Origin: Penelope pileata
Taxonomy: Eukaryota > Chordata > Aves > Galliformes > Cracidae
Assembly: GCA_013396635.1 (NCBI GenBank)
Contig: WBMW01003926.1
Location: 1,258,965-1,322,964, forward strand
Reading direction: 5' to 3'
DNA length: 64,000 bases
Shown here: positions 48,287 through 60,504 of the stretch, in pieces
Layout of the letters: every line of letters begins with the position of its first letter
Position numbering within the stretch: the stretch's first letter is position 1
The notes under the pieces: generated by a model
What the model saw: the letters and a program-made list of their open reading frames with translations, nothing else
Told to the model about the DNA's origin: nothing
The model's database searches: none
Position numbers and translations under genes: made by a program

Positions 48287-49781
48287 ACTCACACTGGTGT
48301 GGGGCCTTCCTCTACGTGGCTGTGGCAGACACCTGGACAAGGCACCTCATCCTGACCTCGATAGCTGCTCATCGCTGCTGCCTGAGTGACACTGCTGCTT
48401 GCTTTCAGATGTGTGTGTGGAATGTTGGGCTGGGGGGCAGAAATCCTCTGGGACATAAAACATCCTCATCTGTTTGGTCTTTAGCACTTCACTGCCTTAA
48501 AAATGCATGAAAGTCTATTTGTGCTCATTCCTGTTGTGCTGAGGGTGGGAATGATGACCTTCTGCTCGATCCAGCAATGACCTGCACCCAGTCTGTCTCC
48601 TGCTTAGCACCACTCGGTGCTGGCAGCGTGCACGTCTGGCACTGCACCGTGTGCTGGCTTTTCCATGTCGTCATCCTGGGGGCTGCTTCAGCGTGCTCGC
48701 CAGGTGGGAGCTGGGCTGTAAAAAGCAGCAACTGAATTTCATTTTTACTTTTCCTCTGTAGTGTGAGAATTGAGACAAGCAATTGGATGTGAAGGCAAGA
48801 TAGGGGAGGAAACAGAGTAGCTTGCAACTCTGTCACAGCTGAGCACAGACTTGGAGTGCCAACAGCCTGGCTTCTCCCTGCTGTGTAGGGGAAGGAAGAC
48901 AGGCAAACGTAGCTCCTTGTCTGTGGCCCTGGTACGAGACTCCTGTTTGTACAGTATAGCTAGATAACTGTGCATCACTGGAGCTGTTTTTAAAAAAGAA
49001 AGCACAAAAGAGCTCTAACTTTAAACCAAAGAAAAGTCAAAGTACCAGCTGTATGCTGGAGAGACTCACAGGAACATGCCTGCAGTGGGCCACCTCAGCC
49101 CTGTTTGACTAGAGCTACTCATAAAGAGCAAAGATGAACAGACTCCTGAAGAAAACAAAGTATCTTTGTCTTGTTCTGAGGAATGATGAGCATTGACTTC
49201 AGTGCCCAGGTGTCCTCGCGCCCTGCAGAGCTTTGGCTGTGGGAAGGAAGCCCCCATCACCTGCACCGTGCCTGTGGTTTCCTTCAGTGCCAGACAAAGC
49301 AGTGGGGTGAGAGGAACCGTTGCTTCTGGGCTGAAGTTGCTCTCTGACAGCATTCTGACCATCCTGCTTTGTAACCATCTCCTGTTTCCTTGTCATTGGT
49401 TCTTTAAGCCTTCCAGGCCCTGCTGATGCTTCAGTTATCCATCCAGCGCTGGCACACGGTGGTGGTGCTGGTGCCCTGCTCTGAGGGTTCTCCTGCACTC
49501 CCCTGTTGCCTACAGGGATGCTGATGTCCAGGGTGCCATTTTGACAAGGCTTTGGTAACTTTGTGAGTTACGGGTTAGAACTGGAGACAAGCACAGCGCC
49601 GATGTTTTGAGTTGGGCTTGGTTAACTTCAAAATGTATGGCCTTAACTTGGTTGAACGCTGACATGTATTTAAGGGTAATCTCATATTGCTTGTGTTTAA
49701 TTAGCTCTTACTGTCATTCTCTTCTCAGGCAGACACCAGGAACTGGTTCCTTCCACACCTTGAAATCACCTAAAGAATAAA
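48287..49781 (+). other. Probable CDKN3 3' UTR and flank, AATAAA at 49776
   Basis: After the TAA at 48284-48286 the first canonical AATAAA I find on this strand is at 49776-49781, which implies a 3' UTR of about 1.5 kb. A weaker CATAAA near 48455 could serve a shorter transcript. No repeat or other gene is recognised. The poly(A) assignment is inference. Confidence 0.4.
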
Positions 49782-50418
49782 AGGCTCAAAATGCATATTG
49801 CTCTTCCCCTGACACTGTTCCCTACCACTCCAACAAATTAAACTATTTTTCAGGTGGCTTAGCAGGAAACTTGCCAACAGAGAGAAAAACATCACTTACT
49901 TACATTCCCCATCATCTTTTGCCTCTTGGAACTCCAAAAATCAGCCGGCAGGTCCAGGTTTTGATTGAAGTGACAGGACTTCAGGCAGCCAGGTGTGCTG
50001 CCCCTCATGCAGCAGCTGCTTCCAGGAGGACTGAGGTAACATCCACAGCTGCAGCTCACGTTGCTGGGTACAGACAGCATGCACACAAACCAGAAGCTGG
50101 GGTTGTGCTTGGATGTGCTAAACCAAAAAATGTTTTGCTAAATGTGGATGAAGCTGTTCCACAGCTGGAAGTGGTTTTCCAGAGAAGCTCTCGGTTTCAA
50201 TGTGGTAAATTCTGCACTGCTTATTCTGCCTGAACTCAGGCACCAAGGGAGCGTGGTCTCTTCTTTAGATCAGGGAGAGCTGGGGGCCATGTGCCAGTAA
50301 CTCATTTCAATAACAAATTAATTACACAAAATAAGGGTTAATTAGCTTTGCTTATGCAGGCTGAAGTCTTAGAGCGGTTGCAGCAGGAAAACGAAAATGA
50401 TCCAAGAGGAACAACACA

Positions 50419-50564
50419 CATAAATTTCCAAAAAAAAACTTTCAAAATTGTTTAGCTACAAGGTCAAAAACAGTGCACGAGGAAGAAAATTCTTGTGTCA
50501 GCCACNTGCATAAATTTCCAAAAAAAACTTTAAAGAAAGAAGAAAATTCTTGTGTCAGCCACCA
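50419..50564. repeat. Short direct duplication around a single N
   Basis: CATAAATTTCCAAAAAAAAC at 50419 and again just after N50506, and AGAAAATTCTTGTGTCAGCC both before the N and at about 50541. The right copy lacks about 30 bp present in the left one. This is another contig-join scar, in intergenic DNA between CDKN3 and CNIH1. Confidence 0.85.
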
Positions 50565-51260
50565 GCTGCTGGAAGGGGAGCACAGGCTCGGAACAAACAG
50601 CGCTGGGGGTGCTGGAAGCTGAGCCTTGGAGCATATTCAGAGGGGGAGAAATGGCATGGTAAAGCCTGCTGCTGTTAGAAAACTTCAGGGACAGAAACAG
50701 TATCACCTTAAAGCATGCGAAATTAAGTGTCACTAAATGCAAAGAAGAAACATGTAACAAAAATTTTATATACATAGTAACAAACTGCCAGGTGTGTATT
50801 AAGATCATTTCAAGTCCTCCCAGCTGACCTAATGCCCCCAGTAAAAAGGAGGAAATTAGAAGCAGGGTGGGAAACTGCCACTCTGAATCCCCAGTGCTCC
50901 CAGATCTTGTGTGAGGACAACAGCTCTGGGTCTGGTCTCCTCCAGTTCAGAAAGGAAAAAGGAGGAAAAAGGATAATGAAGCCACAGCAGGCCTTCCAGT
51001 CAGGGAGAGACTGAATACTTTGCTTTGAAAGATGACCTGCGACACGAAGGCCCAACACAAGGTACGAAGGGCAGTACTTCCAGTATGCCTGAAAATAAGA
51101 AATTGAAAGAATCAAATTAAGCAAATTTTTCAGCAAGGGTGAGGTTTTTTGGTTTTTTTTTTTTTCCCCTTCCTCTCCATAGAGTGAGAACAGAACTCAG
51201 TGCCTCAGGGCATCTTTCATGCCAAGCTGTAACAGTACTCAAAACCCACCAAATGAAGGG

Positions 51261-51351
51261 GCATGGTTCAGTGGTTCCATGGGTCATCTTGGGGGGAGGT
51301 GACAGTCGGACTGGATGATCTCAGAGGTCTTTTCCAACCTTAATGACTGTA
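51261..51351 (+). mobile_element. CR1 tail fragment
   Basis: GGCATGGTTCAGTGGTTCCA, GACTGGATGATCTCAGAGGT and CTTTTCCAACCTTAATGACT. It lies between the CDKN3 and CNIH1 3' ends. Confidence 0.92.
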
Positions 51352-51913
51352 GTGGAGGACATCCAAGGGCTGTTTAAGGTGCCAAGTCCCTAGCTGAGGA
51401 CATGTCTAACACCTGGGTTTCCATGCATGTTCTGCCACTATCCAGCTCATCAGTACTGGACTGTGAGTTCCTGCTCAGACCCAGCGCAGCCATTTTCACA
51501 TTTTTTCTATTCCATCTGACACCTGAGAGACTCAAAGGGAACAAATAATTTGTATAAAATCATTTTACTAAGAAAGTGGGAAACTACTTCACTTTTTTCC
51601 TGAACAGGCAAATGGAAAAGCTTCCTGATGTCACTCCTCATCAGCTGTTCACCATGACAATCCACAAGGCAACATTACCAGTTGGTGCGAAACACCTTCC
51701 CCCAGCCCCATTCACTATTTATCTGCAGACCCACAAAAAAACCCAAACAGGAAATCAGAGCTTCCCCTTTCCAGACATAACTCGATTCTGTGCTCTGTTT
51801 GTAAAAGGTAATGCAATTATCCACCATAAAACATGAATACAGCAATTACCTGTTCAATTTAAAAACAAAGCAAGGCACCAAGTAAAAACAGGTATTTCTG
51901 AATTTGAGACTTG

Positions 51914-52708
51914 TTTATTTATTGCACTAAGGAACAGCAGGGCAGTTTCACAATCTCACTTTCTCCTCTGGAAAGGTCTGTAGCATTATCCTCAGAAGTA
52001 TTTTCACCACTGGACTTGATAAACGGTGTCATTGGCCCATTTGTGAATAAATTTGCTGATGTCTGCGCACAGACTTTTAAAAAAAAATCATTAATTTCAC
52101 TCTTTTGTGGACAATTCAACATTTCTATCACAATAACACGTGCCTGTGATTAAAGCAGCGTTCGGCGAAAACACCGAGGGCTCTGAACCATGCACGTAGA
52201 GGGAGAGATTAACCTGATAGGAAAAGAAAAGACAGAACGCCTATTTCTGCAATCGTGGCCCTGATTTCACCTCCTAAGGCTGACATCACCAAAGGCCCTT
52301 CCCCAGCCCCTGGCAGTGCAGCTGGGGACAGGCAGGGGACAGCAGGGTGTGGAGCGCCCCGAGGCGCAGCCCAAAGGCAGCCCTGTGCTACAGCACCCCG
52401 TGACCGACACCCACCGAGGACTACGGCTGTTCCTTACGGAGTGCAAAGTCAAGACTTGTCAAAACCCAGTCGTGTTTATCCTAATGTAATTCTTTAATTT
52501 CAGTGTCCCAGTAAAATATAAGAAAACAGTCTTTCCACAAGTATAAAATGTGGAAATCTTTTAAAAATAGGGGAGTCATTGTTTTCTAAAGCAAACGCGA
52601 TCACCAGATTCCGTAATTTAATCTCGGTACGCCGTTCTCGTTGTAAGTAATCCATGTTTTGTGGCTTTTGCATGCACTTAAATGGAGCAAAGCTTGCTGA
52701 ATGCCTTC
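51914..52708 (-). other. Probable CNIH1 3' UTR with poly(A) signal
   Basis: On the minus strand the CNIH1 stop codon (52709-52711) is followed by AT-rich sequence and two overlapping AATAAA hexamers at 51914-51923, seen on + as TTTATTTATT. This gives a 3' UTR of about 0.8 kb, a reasonable length for this gene. Assignment of the poly(A) site is inferred. Confidence 0.5.
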
Positions 52709-55700
52709 TTAAGAGCTCACCAGAACGTAAATCATGCTGGAAAACAAGAAAAAAGTAACACTCAGTGGCACCATTTTGATAAACATTGCACATTTAGTTA
52801 CACAGTCTTCAATATTCTCCCAAGGGCCAGAACTGTGCGAGGCAGGTGGATGGTGGCTGAAGGCTTGACACAAACACCTACGAGGGGCATTAGAAGGCTG
52901 ACACAGACGGATGCAACACCCAGATCAGGTGGCACTGAGCAGGGAGCCCTGTGAAAACTGAGCTCACAGCAGCCCAGGACACCAGTGAGCACCGAGATGG
53001 CTTTGGGCTGGGATGGAGCACAAGGAGATGGCGCTGGCTTTGGGGGATCCCACTCCTTTTTATTCTTTGAGCGACTCTTCTACCTTAAACTTGGCATTGG
53101 AAAATTGGTATTATATGTGTATTCCAACATGTAAGATTTCTCTCGTGTGCTGAGCCCAACCAAAAAACTGCTGGCTAAAAATTAGACTGAGAACAGGGGA
53201 ACAAACTTACCCATATAAGTAGTAAAAAAATGATAGAAGGTAGAACGCTAGTTTGCACCATCCTTCTTTCTGGCAATAGGCTAAGATGTCTGCGTTCATG
53301 ATGGTCGTGGGATCGTACAGACCGGGGCCGCTCATCACGGGTCTGCTCATGTACCTGGAAGCGACACACAGTCGGTTTGGGGCAAGGGGAAACAACAGTT
53401 CCTGCCCCCCACCCACTGAGTAGCGCAGCCCCAGTCCCACGCAGGAGGCGGGGAGCTGCAGGAGGCCCCACACCAACCACGGGCATCCAAGAGCATTCAC
53501 ACACAGAGCCCTGAGAGCTTACCTGGGCTGAACTCTGGCACGCCAGGTGGAAATAGGGCAGATTTGTGAATAAATGGAAAATGGCATTCTGTAAATTCTA
53601 AATGGGATTCCTTCTAAAGGGTTGGGAAAGACGGAGAAGGGATCACTGCGTCACCCCGTGCAAGCTGCAGCCTCTCATCATTAATAACGTGTGTGCTGGG
53701 CGCCACGGCCCCGGGGTGCTCACGGGGATCGATACACAACGATCCCACAGCTGCTGCCAGCAGCCTGCCCTGCAACAGCCCGACCTCAGCCCCTCTGCTT
53801 CCTCGTGCCAGGAGCCACACAGGGAAAAGTGCTTTGTTGGGTCCCAGTGCCGGAGGAGAGCAGGGCTGCTGGCGACCCGCACTGCGAGGGCAGCTGCAGC
53901 GCAGCCCTGGCTGCCAGCCCTGCACAGCACGGAACAGAGGAAGCAAAGTGATGCTGCTGCTTTCACAGCCACGACACAAATGCTCTCGCTGTCCTGTCAG
54001 AAAGCAGCCTCACTCGCTGGAGACACAGCACGCCAAGCAGGGAGCGCTGCAACCGGAGAACGAGGTGCAATTAAGGGAGGGCACAGACCCCAGACTCGTC
54101 AGTATTACCTCCAGATATGATAAGCCAACAAGGGCATATTGAGACCCAGTGTGAGCCACTCTGCTGCACAGAGAAACATAACACAGAAGAATGCATGGAT
54201 GAGGTACTCTGGAAGTACAAGCTGGAAAAGAAAAATAGGAGTTAGAGGGTTTGATTACTCAAAGCAAACTGTGTGTTGTTTCATCTATTTTGGAGGGAAG
54301 CTGTTGTTTGAAAGTTATTTAAAAACCACTAACAAGGCTGCAGAAAGTGACACGAGCAGCCAGCAGGTCGTGCCTGGCTGTTTCCACACGATATTCATGG
54401 ATCAGAAGGAAATTTTACGAAATGCAATGCTCAAAGAAATCTTTGTTGCTTCTGTTGGCTTAAGTGCACCGTTAACAGATCCCACACTTCGTGTGCGTGT
54501 GGCCTGTGAGATGGAGACAGTGCTGCTCATGCAACAGAGAGATCACACAGAAACACGCGCTACCCAGCGGTCTGTAGGCAACAAGATGGTTTGTGATCTC
54601 CTATTTGACAGCTCTGATATTCACACACCTGGATCTGGAAAGCCTCCCACCCACCACAACCCCCCCTCACCCCAGCGTGGTGCCCACTGCCCCTTTTATG
54701 ACACAATTCAGAAAGAGGCAGACCTGTATGGAAGCTTCTGAGTTCTGAACTCAGCAGCCCTAAAACATCTCCTCAGGAGAAATACTGCATCTCTGCCTCA
54801 GATGTAAACTGTGTGTCTGCATGCACCCTACCCCTCTTCCTTTGTGTATGTGACAATGCAGAAAGGCTGCATCCACGTCTCAGTGTTCTGCAGCTCTTTT
54901 CTCCAACCACAGTCTTGTCTGAAAGCCCAAAACCACCTTCTCACAAAGCTACAACCTCCTGACAAACATTCTCACCGCCCACTCCGCCACTCCATTCTGC
55001 TTCTTGAAGTGAGGAACATCAAACAAAGCAAACTCACACCAACAAAAACAAGCTGTCACAAATGCAACGCTTCAGGTAAATATTTTTGTCCAGATCCCTC
55101 CTGGCATACTTACCATTCACAGCTTGGCAATTATTTATAGCAGAATGACAACAAAAGCAGTGCTACCCAAAACACTTGGCAGCCTGCTGGGGCAGATTTC
55201 CCAGGTCTGAAAACTGTAGTGAAATAAACTACACGTTTCAAACCCTATTTCTCTTGACCTTGTGCCCCGCTCCCACACCAGGATGCTGTCTCCTGCAACA
55301 CCTCCGCTGCCATCCTCCCTGGCTGCCCAAAATTAAAATTAACTCCATGTACTCAGCCGTGTTTTTATCACAGAGGTGAGGGAGGAGGAAATCTCACTGC
55401 TGGGAGAGACGACAGCAGCAGCACACCAAGCAGTGCGGCCTGGGGCTGACCTTGCTGCTGAGGTGTCTCAGTTTCTGCCAGGATTTCAGATTCTTTTTAG
55501 AAGCAGCATCACCTCCGTGTGCTTATCCAGCCACCGTTTACCAGACCCCATCAAGAGCTGGATCTTCACTTCTACTTGCTAACCTTACTTTCACAGGAAC
55601 AGCAAAGACCAAGTTATTAAATATTTTCAACAAAGCTATCACGTCCATCAAGGCCCCATGCAAGAGGGTTAGCAGAAGGTTAATACTGGCTTTAAACATG

Positions 55701-58020
55701 CGTGCTGTAACACTTTAAAGGTTGTGATAAGATCATAATGCATCAATGTAATGAGGATTCGCCTTCCCCCACACTGCAGCAGAAATGTGGAACAGACCAA
55801 GCAAGGGAAACTGTTAGATGCTCAGCTACCCAGGCACCAGAGCTCTCTGAGACGCTGCCCACCGCCTCCTCCCCTCCTCACGCTGCGATGCTCGCTGGTG
55901 GTTTATGTGCTGGATGCCTCACGCACTCCCTGAGCTGCTGTAAATTCACTTCCTGTTGCATAATTTACCTAACAGCTCTTCGGAACACAGGGAAGTCACA
56001 GTGCAGGCTGCACTGCTGTGCTGCTCCTGCATTCCACCTCAGCTTGGCACTCCAAGCCACAATAAAAACCATGAGAAAGGGGCAAAAACCCCCAGCTTCG
56101 TCAAAGCACATGCTCGTTAGCCAGCTCCCCCTCTCTCATTGCTCTGTTACAGATGCAGTTTGCATCCAGTGCTTCTCACAAACCAGGGAGTGAGAGAGTG
56201 GCATCCCTGACCCTGGATCATAAAGAAGCGAAAAGATAACATGAAAAGATAACTGGCCACCCAAATCCCCAAGGAAAAGCAGAATTTACTCTCTCAGTGC
56301 TTAAAAAGAACGGATCTCCCGCAACCTCAGGGCTTAACCCAGGGCACTTTCCAAGCACGGTTTATTTCCACCTGAAGTTAAGCCACAGGATGTACGTACC
56401 GGGCATGTAACAGTTTTCCCCACTTTGCTGGGTAAAGCAAGCAAAGTTGTTTTGCGCAAAATATGGAAAATCACGAAGCTGTTAAACCCCCCCCCCAAAC
56501 AAAAACCCAAGCAGATGGACAGGCAGACCCAACAAAACGTCTCGGGAGGGCTACAAATGTTCCTATCCAAATGACAGTGGCATTAAAAATGAAACTGAAA
56601 AGCAGTACACACCTTTAATGCAATTTTGACTCTTTTAATCTTTTTGACCTTTTCAACTGTCTTTGTGCCGAAAATGCAGAAAGCAGATTGAAAGAATGTT
56701 AGTACGAGAGCTGCCAGGAGCCCTGACAGATTCATAACAGTCAGAATATTGAACTTGAAAGCAAAGAAGAATCAGACAAAGTCTTCCCTAAGTTCTACCA
56801 AGCAGCCGGATTTGCCAACCCAGCTGTAATTCTATTGCCTCAAATGTATCGAGATAACACCACAAACAAGCACATCATGTACATTTATTTTAAAAAAAAG
56901 GCCTTCAGCATGCAACTTACAGGATTGAGTGTATTACACTGGTCTATGGGGTTCTTGTAATCCGTCTTCAGCTCATCGAACGCTATGATCTGCAACAGAA
57001 TTGAAACAGTTGGGAGCTGCAGCCCAGAAGCACAGATACATTATAGCCACGAAAAGCAAAGCGCTGGCACAGAGCCCCATTGGCCGAGCGGTGCCATCCA
57101 GGAACGTCTTCCCTTAATGCCTTCTGAATCACAGAAAGGCTTAGGTTGGAGGGGATCTCAAAGATCATCCAGCCCCACCCCCGCCGTGGGCTGGGTGCCC
57201 CCAGCTCAGCTGCCCAGGGCCCACCCATGGCCTTGGGCACCTCCAGGGATGGGCACCCACAGCTCTGGGCAGCACCAGGGCCTCATCAGCCTCTGAGTGA
57301 AGAATTTCCTCCTCACATCTGACCTGAGTTTCCCCTCTTTTAGTTTAAAGCCATTCCCCTTTTACCCTGTCCCTCAAGTAGTAAAGGCACAACTAAGACA
57401 CATGTGACACAGGTTAACCAAAGCAGATAAATGAGGTCTGTAGGGCGCTGGGACCCCTCCTGCCTCCACCCCACCTTTCTGCCTCCCTCATTCCCACAGG
57501 TTTCCAGCTGGCTTCAGCTCTGTGCCCCATGTCCTGGGGGCACAGCCCCCCCCATGCCGCTGGCGGCTCCCCAGGGAACCCAGCACGGGGCTCAGCGCCC
57601 AAGAGCAAGCGGTGCCAGTCTTCCAAGCAGCCAAACAGTTGGGCCCGACTCTGTTAAAGTCAATGCTGAACCCTGCACCCCTCCAAAAGCTCAATCAGTA
57701 AAGCCTCCATGTGTTAACGGCTTCGGGTTGTGCCAGGGGAGGGTCAGGGTGGGAATTAGGAACAATTTTTCCTCCACAGAGCGGTCAGGCGCTGTGGCGG
57801 AGCCACCGGAACACCGCGGCCCCCGGGGTCCCTCACAGCCCTCCCGGTCCCCTCACAGCGCGGCCTTCCCCTCACGGCCGGGGCCCGGCGAGAGAGCTCC
57901 GCTAAGGGCCGGGCGTTCCCCCCAGGTCCCCTCACTCACGTGCCAGATGGCGAAGAAGATGAGCGCGGCGGTGAGGAGCAGCGCCAGCATGTAGCAGAAC
58001 GCGGCGAACGTGAAGGCCAT
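52709..58020 (-). CDS. CNIH1: Cornichon homolog 1, ER-export cargo receptor, 5 exons
   Basis: Cornichon proteins are small multi-pass ER membrane proteins that load transmembrane cargo such as TGF-alpha-like growth factors into COPII vesicles. Coding exons in transcript order are 57940-58020, 56921-56989, 54109-54221, 53211-53354 and 52709-52736. All have GT-AG junctions and consistent phases. They splice to 435 nt, 144 residues, the same length as human CNIH1. Seen: N-terminal MAFTFAAFCYMLALLL (first membrane segment, residues about 5-25), the conserved AFDELKTDYKNPIDQCN (30-46), LVLPEYLIHAFFCVMFL (51-67, second hydrophobic segment), SRPVMSGPGLYDPTTIMNAD (90-109) and a C-terminal hydrophobic segment ending in VLVSS. 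The last coding exon is only 28 nt and would be missed by an ORF search. The start is the family start and lies in a CpG island. No defect is seen. It lies on the opposite strand to CDKN3, tail to tail. Confidence 0.98.
57125..57376 (-). mobile_element. CR1 LINE fragment in CNIH1 intron 1
   Basis: Reverse-strand CR1: AATCACAGAAAGGCTTAGGT, GATCTCAAAGATCATCCAGC, then the GGGCACCTCCAGGGATGGGC stretch, and AGAATTTCCTCCTCACATCT and CCTTTTACCCTGTCCCTCA at its 5' side. It is about 250 bp and in the same orientation as CNIH1. Confidence 0.94.
57727..57797 (+). mobile_element. CR1 internal fragment beside the CNIH1 promoter
   Basis: TTGTGCCAGGGGAGGGTCAG, GAATTAGGAACAATTTTTCC and GAGCGGTCAGGCGCTG match the CR1 3' region in plus orientation. 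Both ends are missing. It lies about 140 bp inside intron 1, at the edge of the CpG island. Confidence 0.75.
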
Positions 58021-58170
58021 GGCGGCGGCGGAGGGCCGGGCGCGGCGCGGGGGCTGCCGGGCGCGATCATTCACCGCCGCGGCACCGCACAGCCACCGCC
58101 GTGCTATGGCGCCCCCTGCCGGCGCCCGCCGGCAGCGCGGCGGTGGCTCCGCCCGCAGTATTCGCGCGGC
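57830..58170 (-). promoter_or_regulatory. CNIH1: CNIH1 CpG-island promoter and 5' UTR
   Basis: A very GC- and CpG-rich stretch surrounds the start codon at 58018-58020, with (GGC)n-rich 5' UTR directly upstream in the transcript, from 58021. No TATA box is seen, which is usual for a housekeeping secretory-pathway gene. Near 58116-58133 two GCCGGC palindromes are separated by four bases. Island borders are by eye and the start site is not determined. Confidence 0.7.
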
Positions 58171-59160
58171 GCAGATTTTCCCTTGAATCTGTGTGTTTTG
58201 TTTGTTTGTTTTTCCCTGTGATATATTCGTCCGAAAACGCAGCGTAAGGGACACGGTGTAAAAACACCTTCCCAGCCCCGAAACCGAACACTAAGGAAAC
58301 GGGAGCACAAAGCGATTTGAAATGGAATTTGACCGAAAAGCGAGAGAAAGAGCTGCTGCTGGGGCTGCAGTCAGGCCAACAGGCATACGGCAACAAACAC
58401 GCCTCAGAGGGGGCTGTTTGCTGAGGTCAAGAGGCAGGAGGATGCCCAACATCTGCTGGGAATGAATAAGAACAGGGACCATGCGTGCCTCGGGGATGAG
58501 AACCTGTTCCTACCACCCCAAGCAGCACAGCCCGGAGCCAAGGGAAACACCCGGAGATGGGAACACAGAGAGCTGGAGGAAAGCACGGCACATTGCTCTC
58601 CCACGGGCTCATGTAAGGGTCCTTGCAGTGTTAACAGCAGCACCCTGCAATAGAAGCAAGCTCAGGTCCTGTTTCTGCTTTCCCCTCCCAGGCAGGGCTG
58701 CAATTAGAGATTCCCACAAAGCCCACAGCAGCCAAACAGCAAATAACAAATAAATAACATCTTTGCCATGATGCTGCACACACCATCACCCGAGCCTGGC
58801 AGTGGGACGCCAGCAGAAGCTTCATTTCCTTCATCACAATAAAAGGGGAAAGTGCAGCAAAGCAGCTGTCTTCAGCAAGTCAGCTGCTGCAAAGCAAGCT
58901 GATCTTGAACTCTCAAATGATCCCATCCACAAACTGCTCCCATGGTACGTTAGGCCCCGTGGAACCGGGCAGGCAGCGGGAGGTGCGGGACCAGAGGATG
59001 CACACAGAGATGCTGTTACAGCCACTGAGCGTGGGCTGCAGCTGCACTTCCACCCATTTGTTTCCTTGCTGGGTTCTGTGATCTGCTCCCTGCTTCAGCT
59101 GTGCTGCCTCCAGGCTCCCTGGGGAGGCAACTCCTGCACGGTTAGAGACGCGTTGGCACC
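58171..59160. other. CNIH1 upstream flank, no gene recognised
   Basis: GC-rich near the promoter, then ordinary unique sequence. Open frames here look accidental. Includes a short TTTG-rich repeat near 58196-58212. Confidence 0.7.
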
Positions 59161-59962
59161 AACATGGCTCGTGGCCACGAAGGAGATCTCATGAGGTTCA
59201 ACAAAGCCAAGTGCAAGGTCTGCACCTGGGTCATGCCAGCCCCCACCATCAGTACAGGCTGGGGGATGGAAGGATGGAGCACAGCCCTGCCAAAAAGGAC
59301 CTGGGGGTACTGCTGGATGGCAGCTGGACATGAGGCAGCAGTGTGTCCCCACAGCCCAGAAAGCCAGCTGAACCCTGGGCTGCACCAACAGCAGCGTGGG
59401 CAGCAGGGGAGGGAGGGGATCTGCCCCTCTGCTCTGCGCTGTGAGACCTCACCTGGAGCACTGGGTCCAGAGGTGGAGTCCTCAGCACAGCAGAGATACA
59501 GAGCTGTTGGAGTGTGTCCAGAGGAGGGCCACAAAAATGGTCCAAGGGATGGAACACCTCCCCTATGAATACAGGCTGAGAGCTGGGGCTGTGCAGCCTG
59601 GGGAAGAAAAGGCTCTGAGGTGACCTGATAGACAGCAGCCTTCCAGTACCTAAGGGGGGACTGTGAGAAAGAAGGGGACAGACTCTGTAGCAGGGTCTGT
59701 GGTGACAGGACGAGGGAAATGGTTTCAAACTAAAAGAGGGGAGATTTAGGTTGGATGTAAGGAAAAAGTTTATTACTTTAAGGGTGGTGAAGCACTGCAC
59801 AGGTTGCCCAGAGAGGAGGTGGATGCCCCATCCCTGGGGGCATCCAGGTCAGGCTGGGGGGGCTCTGAGCACCCTGATGGAGCTGTGGGTGTCCCTGTTC
59901 ACTGCAGGGGGTGGGACCAGATGGCCTTGAAAGGTCCCTTCCAACTCAAACCATTCTCTGAA
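59161..59962 (+). mobile_element. CR1 LINE, ORF2 C-terminal end plus 3' UTR
   Basis: The longest CR1 in the window, about 0.8 kb. Decayed reading frames keep the end of the reverse-transcriptase ORF: GHEGDLMRFNKAKCKV, RPHLEHWVQRWSPQHS, ELLECVQRRATKMVQGMEHL and REEVDAPSL. The 3' tail GGTCCCTTCCAACTCAAACC is followed by ATTCTCTGA. Stops and frameshifts rule out activity. It lies between CNIH1 and the ITPRIPL1-like gene. Confidence 0.95.
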
Positions 59963-60504
59963 ACTGACAGAGGTGGCACTGGCCCTGAGCTGTGCTCGCC
60001 GTGTGGCATTCCAGTATGGCAGTGTGCGCGGTTCAGGTGTGTTTTGTCAATTGTAACTTTTCTTGTTTAAAAAATACCATACGAGCCATAGTCATCTTTT
60101 CTTTTTGAAATTTTATCTCTGCCCCTTCTTCTTCCCCTGGTGTAGTTTCAGAGAGGAGTTTTGTTTCCTTTGGTGGCATGCTCGTTCACTGCTTCTTGAT
60201 CCATATCACCTTTGGGAATCAGTATTTCTCTGTTTCTTCCTGTTCCCAATGAGTTTCTGTGGATTAAGTTTCTGGAGCTTATCCTGGCATGGCACAGTGG
60301 GAGCACGGCATCCAGGGGATATGGCACCCGATTTTCTTTTTGTGAACACTCTGGGGGGGCTCCCGCCTGCTTTGTGAAGGGGCCCCTGGGAGCTCTGCCC
60401 AGCCACGTGCCTCTGAGCTGGGGCGATGCCAGGGCCTGGGCTGCCTGGGGCTGCTGAGAGGGGCTGTGCCGGGGTGGGGCCAAAGGGTGGTTGGCTGGAG
60501 CACC

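Larger units (their letters stand above)
49782..51913. other. Intergenic between convergent CDKN3 and CNIH1
   Basis: Holds the N50506 join scar and one CR1 tail. No other gene is seen. A poly-T run sits near 51160. Confidence 0.75.
52737..57939 (-). other. CNIH1 introns
   Basis: Introns are 56990-57939, 54222-56920, 53355-54108 and 52737-53210. The first carries two CR1 pieces, listed separately. The 2.7-kb second intron holds no recognised repeat apart from a C10 run at about 56487-56496 next to an A-rich tract. Long open frames here, for example 54139-54741 on +, have no family resemblance and are treated as chance. Confidence 0.85.

Noticed and set aside
54139..54741. A 200-codon plus-strand open frame
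   Set aside because: It begins inside CNIH1 exon 3 on the opposite strand and runs into intron 2, with no protein similarity recognised.
57431..57994. A 187-codon plus-strand open frame
   Set aside because: It runs antisense through the CNIH1 promoter CpG island and a CR1 piece. GC-rich DNA lacks stops, so the length is not evidence of coding.
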